A DNA stretch of 64,000 nt, taken from assembly GCF_033542235.1 (NCBI RefSeq), contig NZ_JAWRCU010000002.1:124001-188000 (forward strand), read 5' to 3'. A program made the position numbers and the translations under genes. Under the pieces are notes generated by a model. The model saw only the letters and a list, made by a program, of their open reading frames with translations, had not been told where the DNA came from and did no database searches. The DNA is from JAWRCU01 sp033542235. Its GTDB lineage: Bacteria > Pseudomonadota > Alphaproteobacteria > Rhizobiales > Rhizobiaceae. Shown one piece after another: positions 9,842-18,251 of the stretch (its first letter is position 1; each line of letters begins with the position of its first letter).

Positions 9842-10141
9842 ATTACATTTGCTATCTACATTGGGTCAGGACAGCCTGATAACGGGCCACCGAACATCTA
9901 GACGTAGACTAAGCGAGTGAGTTGCAATCCGATTGAATCATTCTGCCAAGGCTTGGGCCAAGGGCGGCGGGTTTGACCAGGTCGTGCTGGTGGAGCGGGC
10001 AAAGTATTACAGGGGGGAGAAGCTGAAAGGTTTCTGACAAACGGGGATCCATTAATGTTAAGCGTTATTATCGGCTGTTGCTAAGGACTTGGTGATCCAG
10101 TTGGTCGACCCTTCAATAATTACCGCGTCTTGCGATCAGCT
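9842..10141 (+). other. A/T-rich gap with a possible gene remnant
   Basis: No full gene is visible. An open stretch at about 9921-10037 reads, near its end, GFDQVVLVERAKYYRGEK and then stops. It resembles the tail of a real protein, but has no start or upstream domain, so it may be the leftover of a lost gene. The rest is A/T-rich and probably carries the promoter for the next gene. I found no clear promoter elements. Confidence 0.3.
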
Positions 10142-11977
10142 ATGAGAAAATCAGTTCCTACTAAAATCCTTGAATTTGCCATCCGCGCTGTCGTTCTTGT
10201 CCTGCTTGGACTTCTTGTTGCTCGTCAGCTTGACGCTTTTACGAAGAACGACCCGCTTGACCCGAGCCTGATGCGGCCGGCGAAGGGCTATTCGTACCTG
10301 CTCGTTTTGCCTACCTCGTGGGGCGCCGAAGTCCTCTATCCATCCGACTCTATGGACAACCCATCCATCTCGAGCTCGATCCTACTTGAAAACAAGCACG
10401 CACTGGGGCCTCCCCATTCGGGCCATCAAGAGATTGCCGAGAAAGGTGGCGGGCGCTTCTCACACTGGAACGGTGGACTTCTCTTTTCGACGAGCGACAA
10501 CAGTGATCCGCGCACCAACAGGCGAAACTACTCATTACAGAGTCGGCCAGCTATCGCGTCAATTACATTTCTTCCGCTGCTGTTGCTTGCTGTGCTTGTC
10601 ATTGCGCATAGACGAATTAGCGACATACCTGAAGTGGCACTTGCGCAACGGATTTTTCGAGATGTGCGCATATCAAACACGCTTGTGTTCGCGGCGCTCT
10701 GCGCTCTGCAAACCTGGTCACTTATCCAAGATGGAACCCATGAATACCCGGATACCGGACTCTATGTAGCTGCGGCAGATGCTTTTATTTCAGGTGAGGC
10801 TTGGACATTCGCCTCCGTGGGTCCTGGTACCGACCCGACGCTGTTCCGGGTCCCCGGTTACCCGATCGTGATCGCTCTCTTAAAGCTGGTTGCTGGAGAT
10901 CACTGGAAGCCCGCCCTGTACGGTTTCCAGATGGCAATCTCAGTCCTTGCGGGGTTCATCCTGTACCGGTCAGTGGCCCGAGTTGGTAAAAATCGCATAC
11001 TGGCCCTGGCATTGACAGCAGTTTGGGCAATCGCTCTGCGAGAGAAGTGGGACAGGGCGTTGCTGTCAGATAGCTTGACCATATCCATTTCCACGATAGT
11101 CATATCTCAACTCGCCTTGCTCGCGATCGAGAAAAGAGACCTTAGATACATTGAGTGCGCACTGATTGGCCTGGCGTTTGCCGGTCTGTCGCTGCTTCGC
11201 GAAATGAATGCACTGATTGTTGTTTGCACTGTGCCTCTCCTTCTGTGCGCAGTCGGGCGCAAGGCCTTCGTGAGGATAGTGCCGCACTTGACACTAGCTT
11301 ACATGCCGATGGTCTTCGCAATCCTAGCTGTGTTCGCATGGAACTATGGCCGCACCGGCCAGATCGTCTTCACGTCGGGGAGCGGTACAGCCCTTTTGTT
11401 GCCACTCGTAGAGGCCGACCAACAGAGCCAGGCGATTTTCACGCAAGATACGTTGCTGGATCGGGTTGCCAGGGCGCGGGTCCAATCTGATGGTTGGTCA
11501 GACACCAAGCGTATTTATTCGGAGTTGGTAGCAAACCATAATATGACGACGGTCCAGATTGCCAATCTGGCCCGAAGCCGTTACCTATACGAATGGTACA
11601 ATAATACAAAGATCATGATGGAGAAAACGTTAGGTAGACTTCCAGTGTTAGTGAATGTGATGCTGCCGCAGGACGCATTGGGTATGCCGTACAACATATT
11701 CGTCACTGTCCTATTTTTCTCTTGCGTGACATTGTTCCCGATTTTTCTATCGGTTTTTGCACTTCTTTTTCAAGAGTCCCAACGCGAGCTTGCGATCGTC
11801 GCTTCGCTCCTTTTCATCTGTATAGGACCGTCAATTGCATATGCAGCAATACACTTGGAAGTCAGATACGTGTTGTTTACGATAGCGCCGCTTTTGGTTG
11901 TATTCGCCTTATCAGTAAGGGCGCTTCTAGCGCGAGGTCAGGCTAATCGCTCTTGCAGCGCTAACAGATATCGATGA
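10142..11977 (+). CDS. GT-C-like membrane glycosyltransferase with SHW/STSD periplasmic module
   Basis: About 611 residues. After one membrane segment comes a soluble module with GGGRFSHWNGGLLFSTSD and DPRTNRRNY, closely matching the module in the protein at 1402. Then follow about ten helices with the GT-C-like features EYPDTGLYVAAADAF (an acidic residue in the first loop) and RVPGYPIVIALL, reminiscent of GT39/ArnT-type enzymes that use a polyprenyl-phosphate sugar in the periplasm. I prefer the ATG at 10142 to a TTG at 10130; neither has a good ribosome site. Base composition is noticeably A/T-richer than nearby genes. The enzymatic role is inferred. Confidence 0.8.
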   Translation: MRKSVPTKILEFAIRAVVLVLLGLLVARQLDAFTKNDPLDPSLMRPAKGYSYLLVLPTSWGAEVLYPSDSMDNPSISSSILLENKHALGPPHSGHQEIAEKGGGRFSHWNGGLLFSTSDNSDPRTNRRNYSLQSRPAIASITFLPLLLLAVLVIAHRRISDIPEVALAQRIFRDVRISNTLVFAALCALQTWSLIQDGTHEYPDTGLYVAAADAFISGEAWTFASVGPGTDPTLFRVPGYPIVIALLKLVAGDHWKPALYGFQMAISVLAGFILYRSVARVGKNRILALALTAVWAIALREKWDRALLSDSLTISISTIVISQLALLAIEKRDLRYIECALIGLAFAGLSLLREMNALIVVCTVPLLLCAVGRKAFVRIVPHLTLAYMPMVFAILAVFAWNYGRTGQIVFTSGSGTALLLPLVEADQQSQAIFTQDTLLDRVARARVQSDGWSDTKRIYSELVANHNMTTVQIANLARSRYLYEWYNNTKIMMEKTLGRLPVLVNVMLPQDALGMPYNIFVTVLFFSCVTLFPIFLSVFALLFQESQRELAIVASLLFICIGPSIAYAAIHLEVRYVLFTIAPLLVVFALSVRALLARGQANRSCSANRYR

Positions 11978-12284
11978 TATGCGGATATCGCCTGGGACGT
12001 GCAAGAACACGCAACGCAAGAGTCGGCCGGAAACGGTGATGACCGATCGACCGAAAGTGGGCAGGCATGCGGCACACGTCTGTCTGGCTGACGGGAGCCG
12101 TGAACGGCTATGCTGCAATACAGCACGAGCAAAACGCCTTCGACGAGCTGACTCTTTGCGTTACGTAGTATTTCCCCTCTCTCCCACCTAGCGCAGTCAG
12201 GGTGCCGATATCTGTGTCGTCGCTCTTTGACGCTCAGGCCTAGATCTGCGACTATATGGGGCGACCAGATTGAGTTTCTAGCAG
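11978..12284. other. Intergenic region, nothing recognised
   Basis: About 300 bases before the transglutaminase-like gene. Short open frames are present on both strands but have no ribosome site and no family resemblance. I see no repeat, RNA gene or clear promoter. Confidence 0.45.
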
Positions 12285-13151
12285 GTGTTCGTCGGTACAT
12301 TTTTGAAGATCGTGGGTGGGTTGGTGACGGCGGCCACGATGCTGTTCATTGTACTTGTGCTGCTAGTGCAACTCGGGGTCGTCAACCCGTATCCAACTCC
12401 CCCTAATGAGGCGATGAATCTCCCATATTTTGGCCGCTCGGCAGCGGTCGAGCTGGGCGAACTTCGCAGGCGTGACGGCGAGCCTCTGCCCGACTATCAG
12501 GAGCGGCTTGTTCACGGCGTCAATGCCTGGATGGTTCACTACTGGCCCGCCGAGGATCGATCTTTCGTTGGCGTGAGCCCATTCGACCTTTACCCGTTGT
12601 GGCTGAAGTCATTCTTTCCCGGCTACGAGCACTTTGCGGATTACGAGTTCATCACACCCGATCTCGCTTGGCACCGTGGATATGGATATTGTTCTCAAGT
12701 GTCCCGGATCGTGTACTCGGTCCTGCGCGATCAGGGCATTGGGTCGGTCGTCGTCCATCACCCTAATCACGTGGTGGTCGAATCAGCCGGCCACGTCCTC
12801 GACGCTGACTACGGCGTGTTCATCCCGCGATCCCTGAAAGAGATGCGAGACAATCTTGGCTTGGTCGATACCTATTACGGGCCCACTTTTCAGAGCATGG
12901 TTCCACTGCTGCGATCGATCTATCGCCAGGGCTGGATGGTCTCAGGCTCAGATGCGCAGTTCGATGCTGCTCGCCGAGTCGAGACCGAAGCCATTGTCTG
13001 GAAGTGGCGTTTGCTGGTGATCGCCCTGTGGGTTTCGGTCGCGGCGCTCGATGCAGGGCTCTGCTGGCCTCGCTTTTGGAGGTCGGTGGGGCCGATTCTC
13101 AGCAGCAGTCGCACCCGGTTCAGGTACATGCCAGCACGTCTCGCCCGGTAA
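12285..13151 (+). CDS. Membrane-anchored transglutaminase-like protein
   Basis: 288 residues from a GTG; a TTG at 12303 is an alternative. A membrane helix spans about residues 10-32 and a second about 245-262, leaving a soluble domain between them, probably periplasmic. That domain has a transglutaminase/papain-type triad in the right order: Cys136 in GYGYCSQVS, His162 in PNHVVVES and Asp173 in VLDADYG. It ends facing the O-antigen ligase paralogues. Enzymes of this fold cleave or form amide bonds, but the substrate here is unknown; a peptide or an amino-acyl group on the glycan is possible. Fold assignment is by motif only. Confidence 0.7.
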   Translation: MFVGTFLKIVGGLVTAATMLFIVLVLLVQLGVVNPYPTPPNEAMNLPYFGRSAAVELGELRRRDGEPLPDYQERLVHGVNAWMVHYWPAEDRSFVGVSPFDLYPLWLKSFFPGYEHFADYEFITPDLAWHRGYGYCSQVSRIVYSVLRDQGIGSVVVHHPNHVVVESAGHVLDADYGVFIPRSLKEMRDNLGLVDTYYGPTFQSMVPLLRSIYRQGWMVSGSDAQFDAARRVETEAIVWKWRLLVIALWVSVAALDAGLCWPRFWRSVGPILSSSRTRFRYMPARLAR

Positions 13152-13236
13152 GCTGGAGAAGGAGAAGCCGGCCCCTGTCGCTCCGATTGTCATAGAGCTG
13201 CGAAGCTGGAAACTGCAGTCAAACTTACCGGCAATA

Positions 13237-14532
13237 TCAGCCTGATAGCCTAAATGGAGGGTTCGGCACACTGTATTGGCAGAAGCCGAGCGCAAAGATC
13301 GCGATACTTGCTGGAAACAAAAGAATGTCGTGCGACATCGTGAACAGGGCGGCTGCCGCGACCGGAAATTCCCACGTATCGCGCCTGGCCCATACATAGA
13401 AAGCGGCAGTGCCGACGAAGAGAAGCGGAATCAGAAATCCCATCCATCCGAACGCCAAGGCGAAGAGAAGATAGGTGTTGTGTGGCACCAACGCGTGTGC
13501 CTCCACAAGCCCAAGCCCAAGCCATGGTGCGTCGAAGAATCGGATCAGAGCTCGACGAAGCAGTAGCGACCTTGCCGAGGCGGAGTCCACCATCCCCTCC
13601 GTTAGCACGCGCTGATCCAACTCGATGAGTTCATCGCTGAATCCAGCTTCCTCGCCGTTCACCTGATCAGTCAGAATATCGATTGACGACAGGCTCCGCA
13701 CAATGGCGTGTTTCGCCTCGCCGACACTGTGATAGGCACTGTCGGCGGCAACGACGAAGCGATCGTTGGTTGCCGTAGCCGTGCCGATCCAAAACACTGC
13801 CAGAAGGCCCGCTACTACTGCGCGCCTGTCCGGGATGAGTCTGTCACCCGATGGCCAAGCTTGGAGGAATTTGATGGTTGCCGGCGTAAGTGCCACGATT
13901 GTCACGGTCGCAGCGATAAGCAAGTTGGATCGTGACAAGGTCACGAAAACCCCCGCGGCCACCAAAACGACAAAGGACTGGCGCCATGCCTTCGGTACGG
14001 CGCGCCACGTGACAGCGGCGCCGAGGATCAGTTGTGCCGCCGCTACGTTGGGGCCTTGGGCGAGGCCTGCCGCCCGGCCCACGGAATTGGTGAAACCGTG
14101 CGGAAGCAGGATGTCGACAAGGCACATTGCGGCGCTGAATGCAGTGATTGCAGCCCCAAGGCGCAGGACGCGAGTGATCCCGCAGGCCGCCGACAAAACC
14201 GTCAGGCTGGCGCAAAGCCCCATTGCAACCAGATAGTTTTTCGCGACGAAGTCAACCGGATGGAGCAGGACAAATGCGGCTGAGATGAAGCATGTAACCA
14301 AGGCAGGCCATGTGCCGTCGACGATCTTACGTTCGTTGACGATGACAATGGCCGCGACACCAAGTGTCGCCAGCCAATATGCGTAGTAGACGGCCCGCCA
14401 CCCTGGTAGGTCAGCAAGCGCTCCAGAGAAGAACGTGACTATATTCCCCTCAAACGCCACAAGCGCTGTGGCTGCCAAGCTGAAGGCAATGTTTCGCAAT
14501 GCATTGCAATCCAGAGCCAAATCCCCCTGCAT
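13237..14532 (-). CDS. O-antigen ligase/polymerase-like membrane protein, copy A
   Basis: 431 residues with about ten membrane helices. The large loop and the segment EAHALVPHNTYLLFALAFG match the Wzy_C/WaaL family, in which a conserved His and Arg near this site are needed to transfer or join undecaprenol-linked glycans. I chose the ATG at 14532, where AAGGA lies six bases before it; this also aligns the start with the sister gene. The frame is open upstream to 14790 but overlaps that gene's end. Copy B at 14757 is a tandem duplicate. Whether this copy is a ligase or a polymerase cannot be told from sequence. Confidence 0.8.
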   Translation of the reverse strand: MQGDLALDCNALRNIAFSLAATALVAFEGNIVTFFSGALADLPGWRAVYYAYWLATLGVAAIVIVNERKIVDGTWPALVTCFISAAFVLLHPVDFVAKNYLVAMGLCASLTVLSAACGITRVLRLGAAITAFSAAMCLVDILLPHGFTNSVGRAAGLAQGPNVAAAQLILGAAVTWRAVPKAWRQSFVVLVAAGVFVTLSRSNLLIAATVTIVALTPATIKFLQAWPSGDRLIPDRRAVVAGLLAVFWIGTATATNDRFVVAADSAYHSVGEAKHAIVRSLSSIDILTDQVNGEEAGFSDELIELDQRVLTEGMVDSASARSLLLRRALIRFFDAPWLGLGLVEAHALVPHNTYLLFALAFGWMGFLIPLLFVGTAAFYVWARRDTWEFPVAAAALFTMSHDILLFPASIAIFALGFCQYSVPNPPFRLSG

Positions 14533-14756
14533 TTGTTTTCCTTTGCTTTCGGAGTTCGGCACCGTTGATGCTGGACCAATCATCGCCGCCCGGCCCGCAG
14601 CCGGCTCATGCACCTGATTTCCCCCTCTCTCGTACAACTGCAGCTTAGCTAATGTACACAGCGACCTCAACCGGCTCATTCGAAGCGATTGCCACGCAGA
14701 TGCGCGGATGAGGCTGCGAAAGCTCTCCCGACTATCTGAGCTGGTATTCCGATAAC

Positions 14757-16040
14757 TCAGGCGAAGGGGACACTGTGTGGAGTGGTGCACACGCTGCCGT
14801 GTTGGCTGAGCTGAGATAAGCCCAGTGCCAGCAGAACGATGCTGGACGGGAATAGCAGCACGTCATGCGACACGGCGAACAGGGCGGCGACGGTCAGGGG
14901 AAACTCCCAGTTTCCTGTCCGCATTGCCACCATAACCGCAATCACAACGAAGCCTGCGGGGACTAGCCATCCGAGAGCACCGAACGCCAGGGCAAGCAAC
15001 AGGTAAGTATTGTGAGGTACCAGTCGGTGGGCCTCCTTCGGCCCCACGCCAACCCAAGGTGACGTCGCATAACGGATCAACGCTCTGCGGAGGAGCACTG
15101 ACCGGGCAGCGGCGGAGTTTATCTCACCTTCGCTAAGGGCACGCTGATCTAGCTCTGGCAGCTCTATCGTCGCCCCCGGGGCTGCCAAGACGCTGAAGCT
15201 TGTGGCTCCCTGGACCGCTGCGGTAACCGCTTGTCCGAGGCTGTGGTAAGTGGCGTCAACGGCGATCAGGAACCGATCATTGGACACTACAGCCACCAAT
15301 ACCCACCCGACGAGGCCCGCGCCAACCCCTACGTCTCGCCATCTGATGGCGTCAACTCGCGGTCTATGCTTGATGAAGTACGTCACGCCGGCAGCCGCTA
15401 AGGCCATGGAGCCAACCATCAGGCAAGAGCGTGATAGGGTGGCCACCAGGGCGGCCCCCACCAACAGCAAGAAAGGCCACAGCCATTTGGGCGGAACGGC
15501 CCTCCATGCGACAACAGCCCCAAGCACTAACTGGGCAGCAGCCATGTTCGGTCCCTGGGCCAGGCCGGCGGCACGACCTGCGGTATTCGTGAAGCCTTCA
15601 TCCAGCATGATGTCAACGAGACACATCAAAGCGTTGAACGCTGTGATTGCGGCCGCAAGGCGCAGGACGCGATCTGTTCCGATCGTCAGCGCCAGCGCCG
15701 TTATGCTGACGCAGAGGCCCATGGCGACGAGGTAGTTTTTTGCGACCCAATCAATTGGGTGAAGAATCACGAGGGCAGCCGAGCCGGTACATAACAACAG
15801 TACAGGCAAAGTTTTTATGGCAACCTTTCGATTGCATATCAGAGCTGCTGCGGCCGCGCCGAGTGCCGCAAGCCAAAAACCATAGTAGAGAGGGCGCCAT
15901 GCCGGCCATGCTCTGAGTGAATCAGAGAAGAAGGGCACTAGATTGCTCTGAAACCCGATAATCGTTAGGGCAACCAAAACATAAGGTATGAAAGATAGTC
16001 CGGTGCCGCTGTATCGGCCTGTAGCGAATTCCGCCTGCAT
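14757..16040 (-). CDS. O-antigen ligase/polymerase-like membrane protein, copy B
   Basis: 427 residues, about ten membrane helices, the Wzy_C/WaaL-type motif EAHRLVPHNTYLLLALAFG and the conserved helix GRAAGLAQGPNMAAAQL shared almost word for word with copy A. Both start MQ, which supports the ATG at 16040 (GGGGGAG just upstream) rather than more upstream codons. The two copies have diverged throughout but keep nucleotide identity in places, so this is an old tandem duplication. The pair could be one polymerase and one ligase, or two ligases with different acceptor or donor preference. Confidence 0.8.
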   Translation of the reverse strand: MQAEFATGRYSGTGLSFIPYVLVALTIIGFQSNLVPFFSDSLRAWPAWRPLYYGFWLAALGAAAAALICNRKVAIKTLPVLLLCTGSAALVILHPIDWVAKNYLVAMGLCVSITALALTIGTDRVLRLAAAITAFNALMCLVDIMLDEGFTNTAGRAAGLAQGPNMAAAQLVLGAVVAWRAVPPKWLWPFLLLVGAALVATLSRSCLMVGSMALAAAGVTYFIKHRPRVDAIRWRDVGVGAGLVGWVLVAVVSNDRFLIAVDATYHSLGQAVTAAVQGATSFSVLAAPGATIELPELDQRALSEGEINSAAARSVLLRRALIRYATSPWVGVGPKEAHRLVPHNTYLLLALAFGALGWLVPAGFVVIAVMVAMRTGNWEFPLTVAALFAVSHDVLLFPSSIVLLALGLSQLSQHGSVCTTPHSVPFA

Positions 16041-16255
16041 CGGCTCCCCCGCGCAGATTTCCCCCCTGATCATGCCATTTGCCCTCCCGGGGCGGCCCCA
16101 ACGCCCGATAGCCGATCTAGGCCGGATCTTCAATAACTTGTGTACTATTCGAAAACGCTAATGGAAGGCTCTGCCGGCGGCGGCCACTCGGACACGCCTC
16201 TCGAGGGGGGAACGCATGACGATTACGCAACCGAGGCAAGCTGCGTTTGTTGGCC

Positions 16256-17203
16256 TCACCCGCGGGCCAGCGACACAAATTCGGCTCCGGATCGGGTGAC
16301 GGCTTCCTTCGCATCTATCTTGGGCGCCCAATCGAACGTCCTGCGAAACAATGTCGAATCCACCTCCAGATCGCCGAGAAGGCTCTTCGCCGCCTGCTCC
16401 TTATTTAGGGCTTTGAGCGCAGCTTTCAGCACCACAGCCGGCACAGGCGGCAGGCGTTGCGGCAGTCCCATACCATGGCGCAGCCAGCAGAGTATTTCGG
16501 CCAAGCTTACGGATTCGCTGTCTGAAATCATATAGATGCCCGGGCGCAGGGCATCGTGAGGTAGGGAGATCAGCTTCAGCAGGGCGTCGGTCAGATTATC
16601 GACGGCGATCAGCGTGCGACGATTGCACACCCCGCCGAAGGGCAGCGGTATTCCGCTTGCAGCCAGGCGCTGCAACAGTCGCCAGTTTCCGCGCGCTGCG
16701 GCTCCGTAGACGAGCGGCGGCCTCAGTGCGATTCCACGACGACCTTCACCGCTGAATGTGAGCAAATGCCCCTCGGCGGCGAGTTTCGAACGTCCATAAG
16801 GGTTCGATGGGGCAGGGGGCAGCCGTTCATCGACCACGGTATCCACCGAATGATCGGTCACCGCGAAGACACTCGACATTAGAATGAAGCGCTTGACGCC
16901 TGAGATGGAGGCCTGCTCCAAAAGACGGGCGGTCCCGAGGTCATTCACCTTGCGGACCAATTCGTCCGAGACGCCTGATGCTGGAACCTGCGCCGCCAGG
17001 TGGACGACGGCCTGGCAGTCTTCGAGTGCGCGACTCCAGTCCGTCGAGGGTCCAATATCGCCGATTGCGAAGTACCGGCGATTCTGGTTGTGCTCGGCGT
17101 TTACGGTTCGGCCAGCCAGGTTGAGCCTATATCCGGCATCAAGCAGCAGCTGCACAAGGGAAGCGCCGATGAACCCGCTATATCCCGTGACAAGAATGCG
17201 CAT
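16256..17203 (-). CDS. Extended SDR: NAD-dependent sugar-nucleotide epimerase/reductase
   Basis: 315 residues. The N-terminus MRILVTGYSGFIGASL is the NAD(P) loop; VVHLAAQ, MSSVFAV and the catalytic NPYGRSKLAAE (YxxxK) follow. The block RPPLVYGAAARGNWRLLQ and the NRRTLIAV region are shared with the SDR at 31020 and resemble WbpV/WreQ-type reductases, which convert the 4-keto product of a CapD-type dehydratase to UDP-QuiNAc. It could instead be a 4-epimerase giving UDP-FucNAc. It is transcribed away from the ligase pair. Family is firm; reaction is inferred. Confidence 0.85.
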   Translation of the reverse strand: MRILVTGYSGFIGASLVQLLLDAGYRLNLAGRTVNAEHNQNRRYFAIGDIGPSTDWSRALEDCQAVVHLAAQVPASGVSDELVRKVNDLGTARLLEQASISGVKRFILMSSVFAVTDHSVDTVVDERLPPAPSNPYGRSKLAAEGHLLTFSGEGRRGIALRPPLVYGAAARGNWRLLQRLAASGIPLPFGGVCNRRTLIAVDNLTDALLKLISLPHDALRPGIYMISDSESVSLAEILCWLRHGMGLPQRLPPVPAVVLKAALKALNKEQAAKSLLGDLEVDSTLFRRTFDWAPKIDAKEAVTRSGAEFVSLARG

Positions 17204-17293
17204 GGATTATATTAGGTAACCCGCTGCATTTTTTTGGAAAGCTAGGCCGTGAGTTCCTGCCTCAGCCTACTGTACAGATGCGGCTCTAGCCGA

Positions 17294-18082
17294 TCAGGCA
17301 GCCAGCCTGAATGTATATTCAGCGCACCCCGTACCCAGTAAGCCCAGACCGGCTTTCGTGTTGAGGGAAGAAAGCAGGGTAAACTCCGGGCCGACGAGGC
17401 GCGAGATCTCGGAGGGAGTGGCACTCTGGTAGGGGTATCCGCCCATCCAATCTACCGCGTCATAAAACGGGTTCATGCCTCTCTGTTCGCGATAGCTGCG
17501 GAATAACGAGCCCTTCAAGGCTCGAGCTCCTGTAAGTATAACATAGTAGCTATACACCATGACATTTTGGACAGGTCGTCCCGACGAGCAGTAAGCCCGC
17601 TTGAGATGTTGCCACATCCCGCAAAAGGGTGTCTTTGTATAAATGGCAATTATGAATAGTCCACCCGGCTTCACGCGAGCCTTCGCCTGCCGAACCGCTT
17701 CGTCGAGATCGCCAGTGTGATGGAGGACACCCCAGGAATAAACGACATCAAATTTCTGGTCGACAGCAGAGTGCAGGATATCGTCCCGGAACGCTTCGAT
17801 ATCAGCACCAAAACTCGCCGCTGTTCTCTTCGTCGTCTCAACGGACTTCGGATCATAGTCTACCGCGACAATGGGGCCAAACCCCAGCCTCGATGCCGCG
17901 ACGGCATGAAGTCCGCTGCCGCTGCCGATATCCAGGAAGCTTTTGCCGGCCGGATCGAAATTTTCGGGCAAAAGCTTCTGGACGCCGATGCGCGCAAATT
18001 CCAGCTCGGTCTGGCTGATCCCTTTGGAGTAGTTGGACCAGTTTTGTCCGAATTCGAACCGTGTGTCTTCGGTTGCGATCAT
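17294..18082 (-). CDS. Class I SAM-dependent methyltransferase (FGxNW type)
   Basis: 262 residues. It opens with RFEFGQNWSNYSKG, then the SAM motif FLDIGSGSGLHAVAA, DYDPKSVETT and the motif IV region VVYSWGVLHHTGDLDEA. Late motifs RGMNPFYDAVDWMGGYPY are shared with the gene at 24262, so the two are paralogues. I chose the ATG at 18082, which has AGGA eight bases upstream, over the ATG at 18100. The acceptor is probably a sugar or glycan, from context only. Confidence 0.87.
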   Translation of the reverse strand: MIATEDTRFEFGQNWSNYSKGISQTELEFARIGVQKLLPENFDPAGKSFLDIGSGSGLHAVAASRLGFGPIVAVDYDPKSVETTKRTAASFGADIEAFRDDILHSAVDQKFDVVYSWGVLHHTGDLDEAVRQAKARVKPGGLFIIAIYTKTPFCGMWQHLKRAYCSSGRPVQNVMVYSYYVILTGARALKGSLFRSYREQRGMNPFYDAVDWMGGYPYQSATPSEISRLVGPEFTLLSSLNTKAGLGLLGTGCAEYTFRLAA

Positions 18083-18251
18083 GCCAAGCTTCCTCTTCAC
18101 GCGCCTCTGTGGAGCGGCGAGATCCTAATAGCACGATGCGCGTCGAAATCTACGGCAAGCCGGGGTTGAATGTGCTCCATGAATTCAGTACCAGCCGCGG
18201 CGCATGCATCAATCCAACATGAAGCCTCCGCTCTGTGAGGGTACAAGACCG

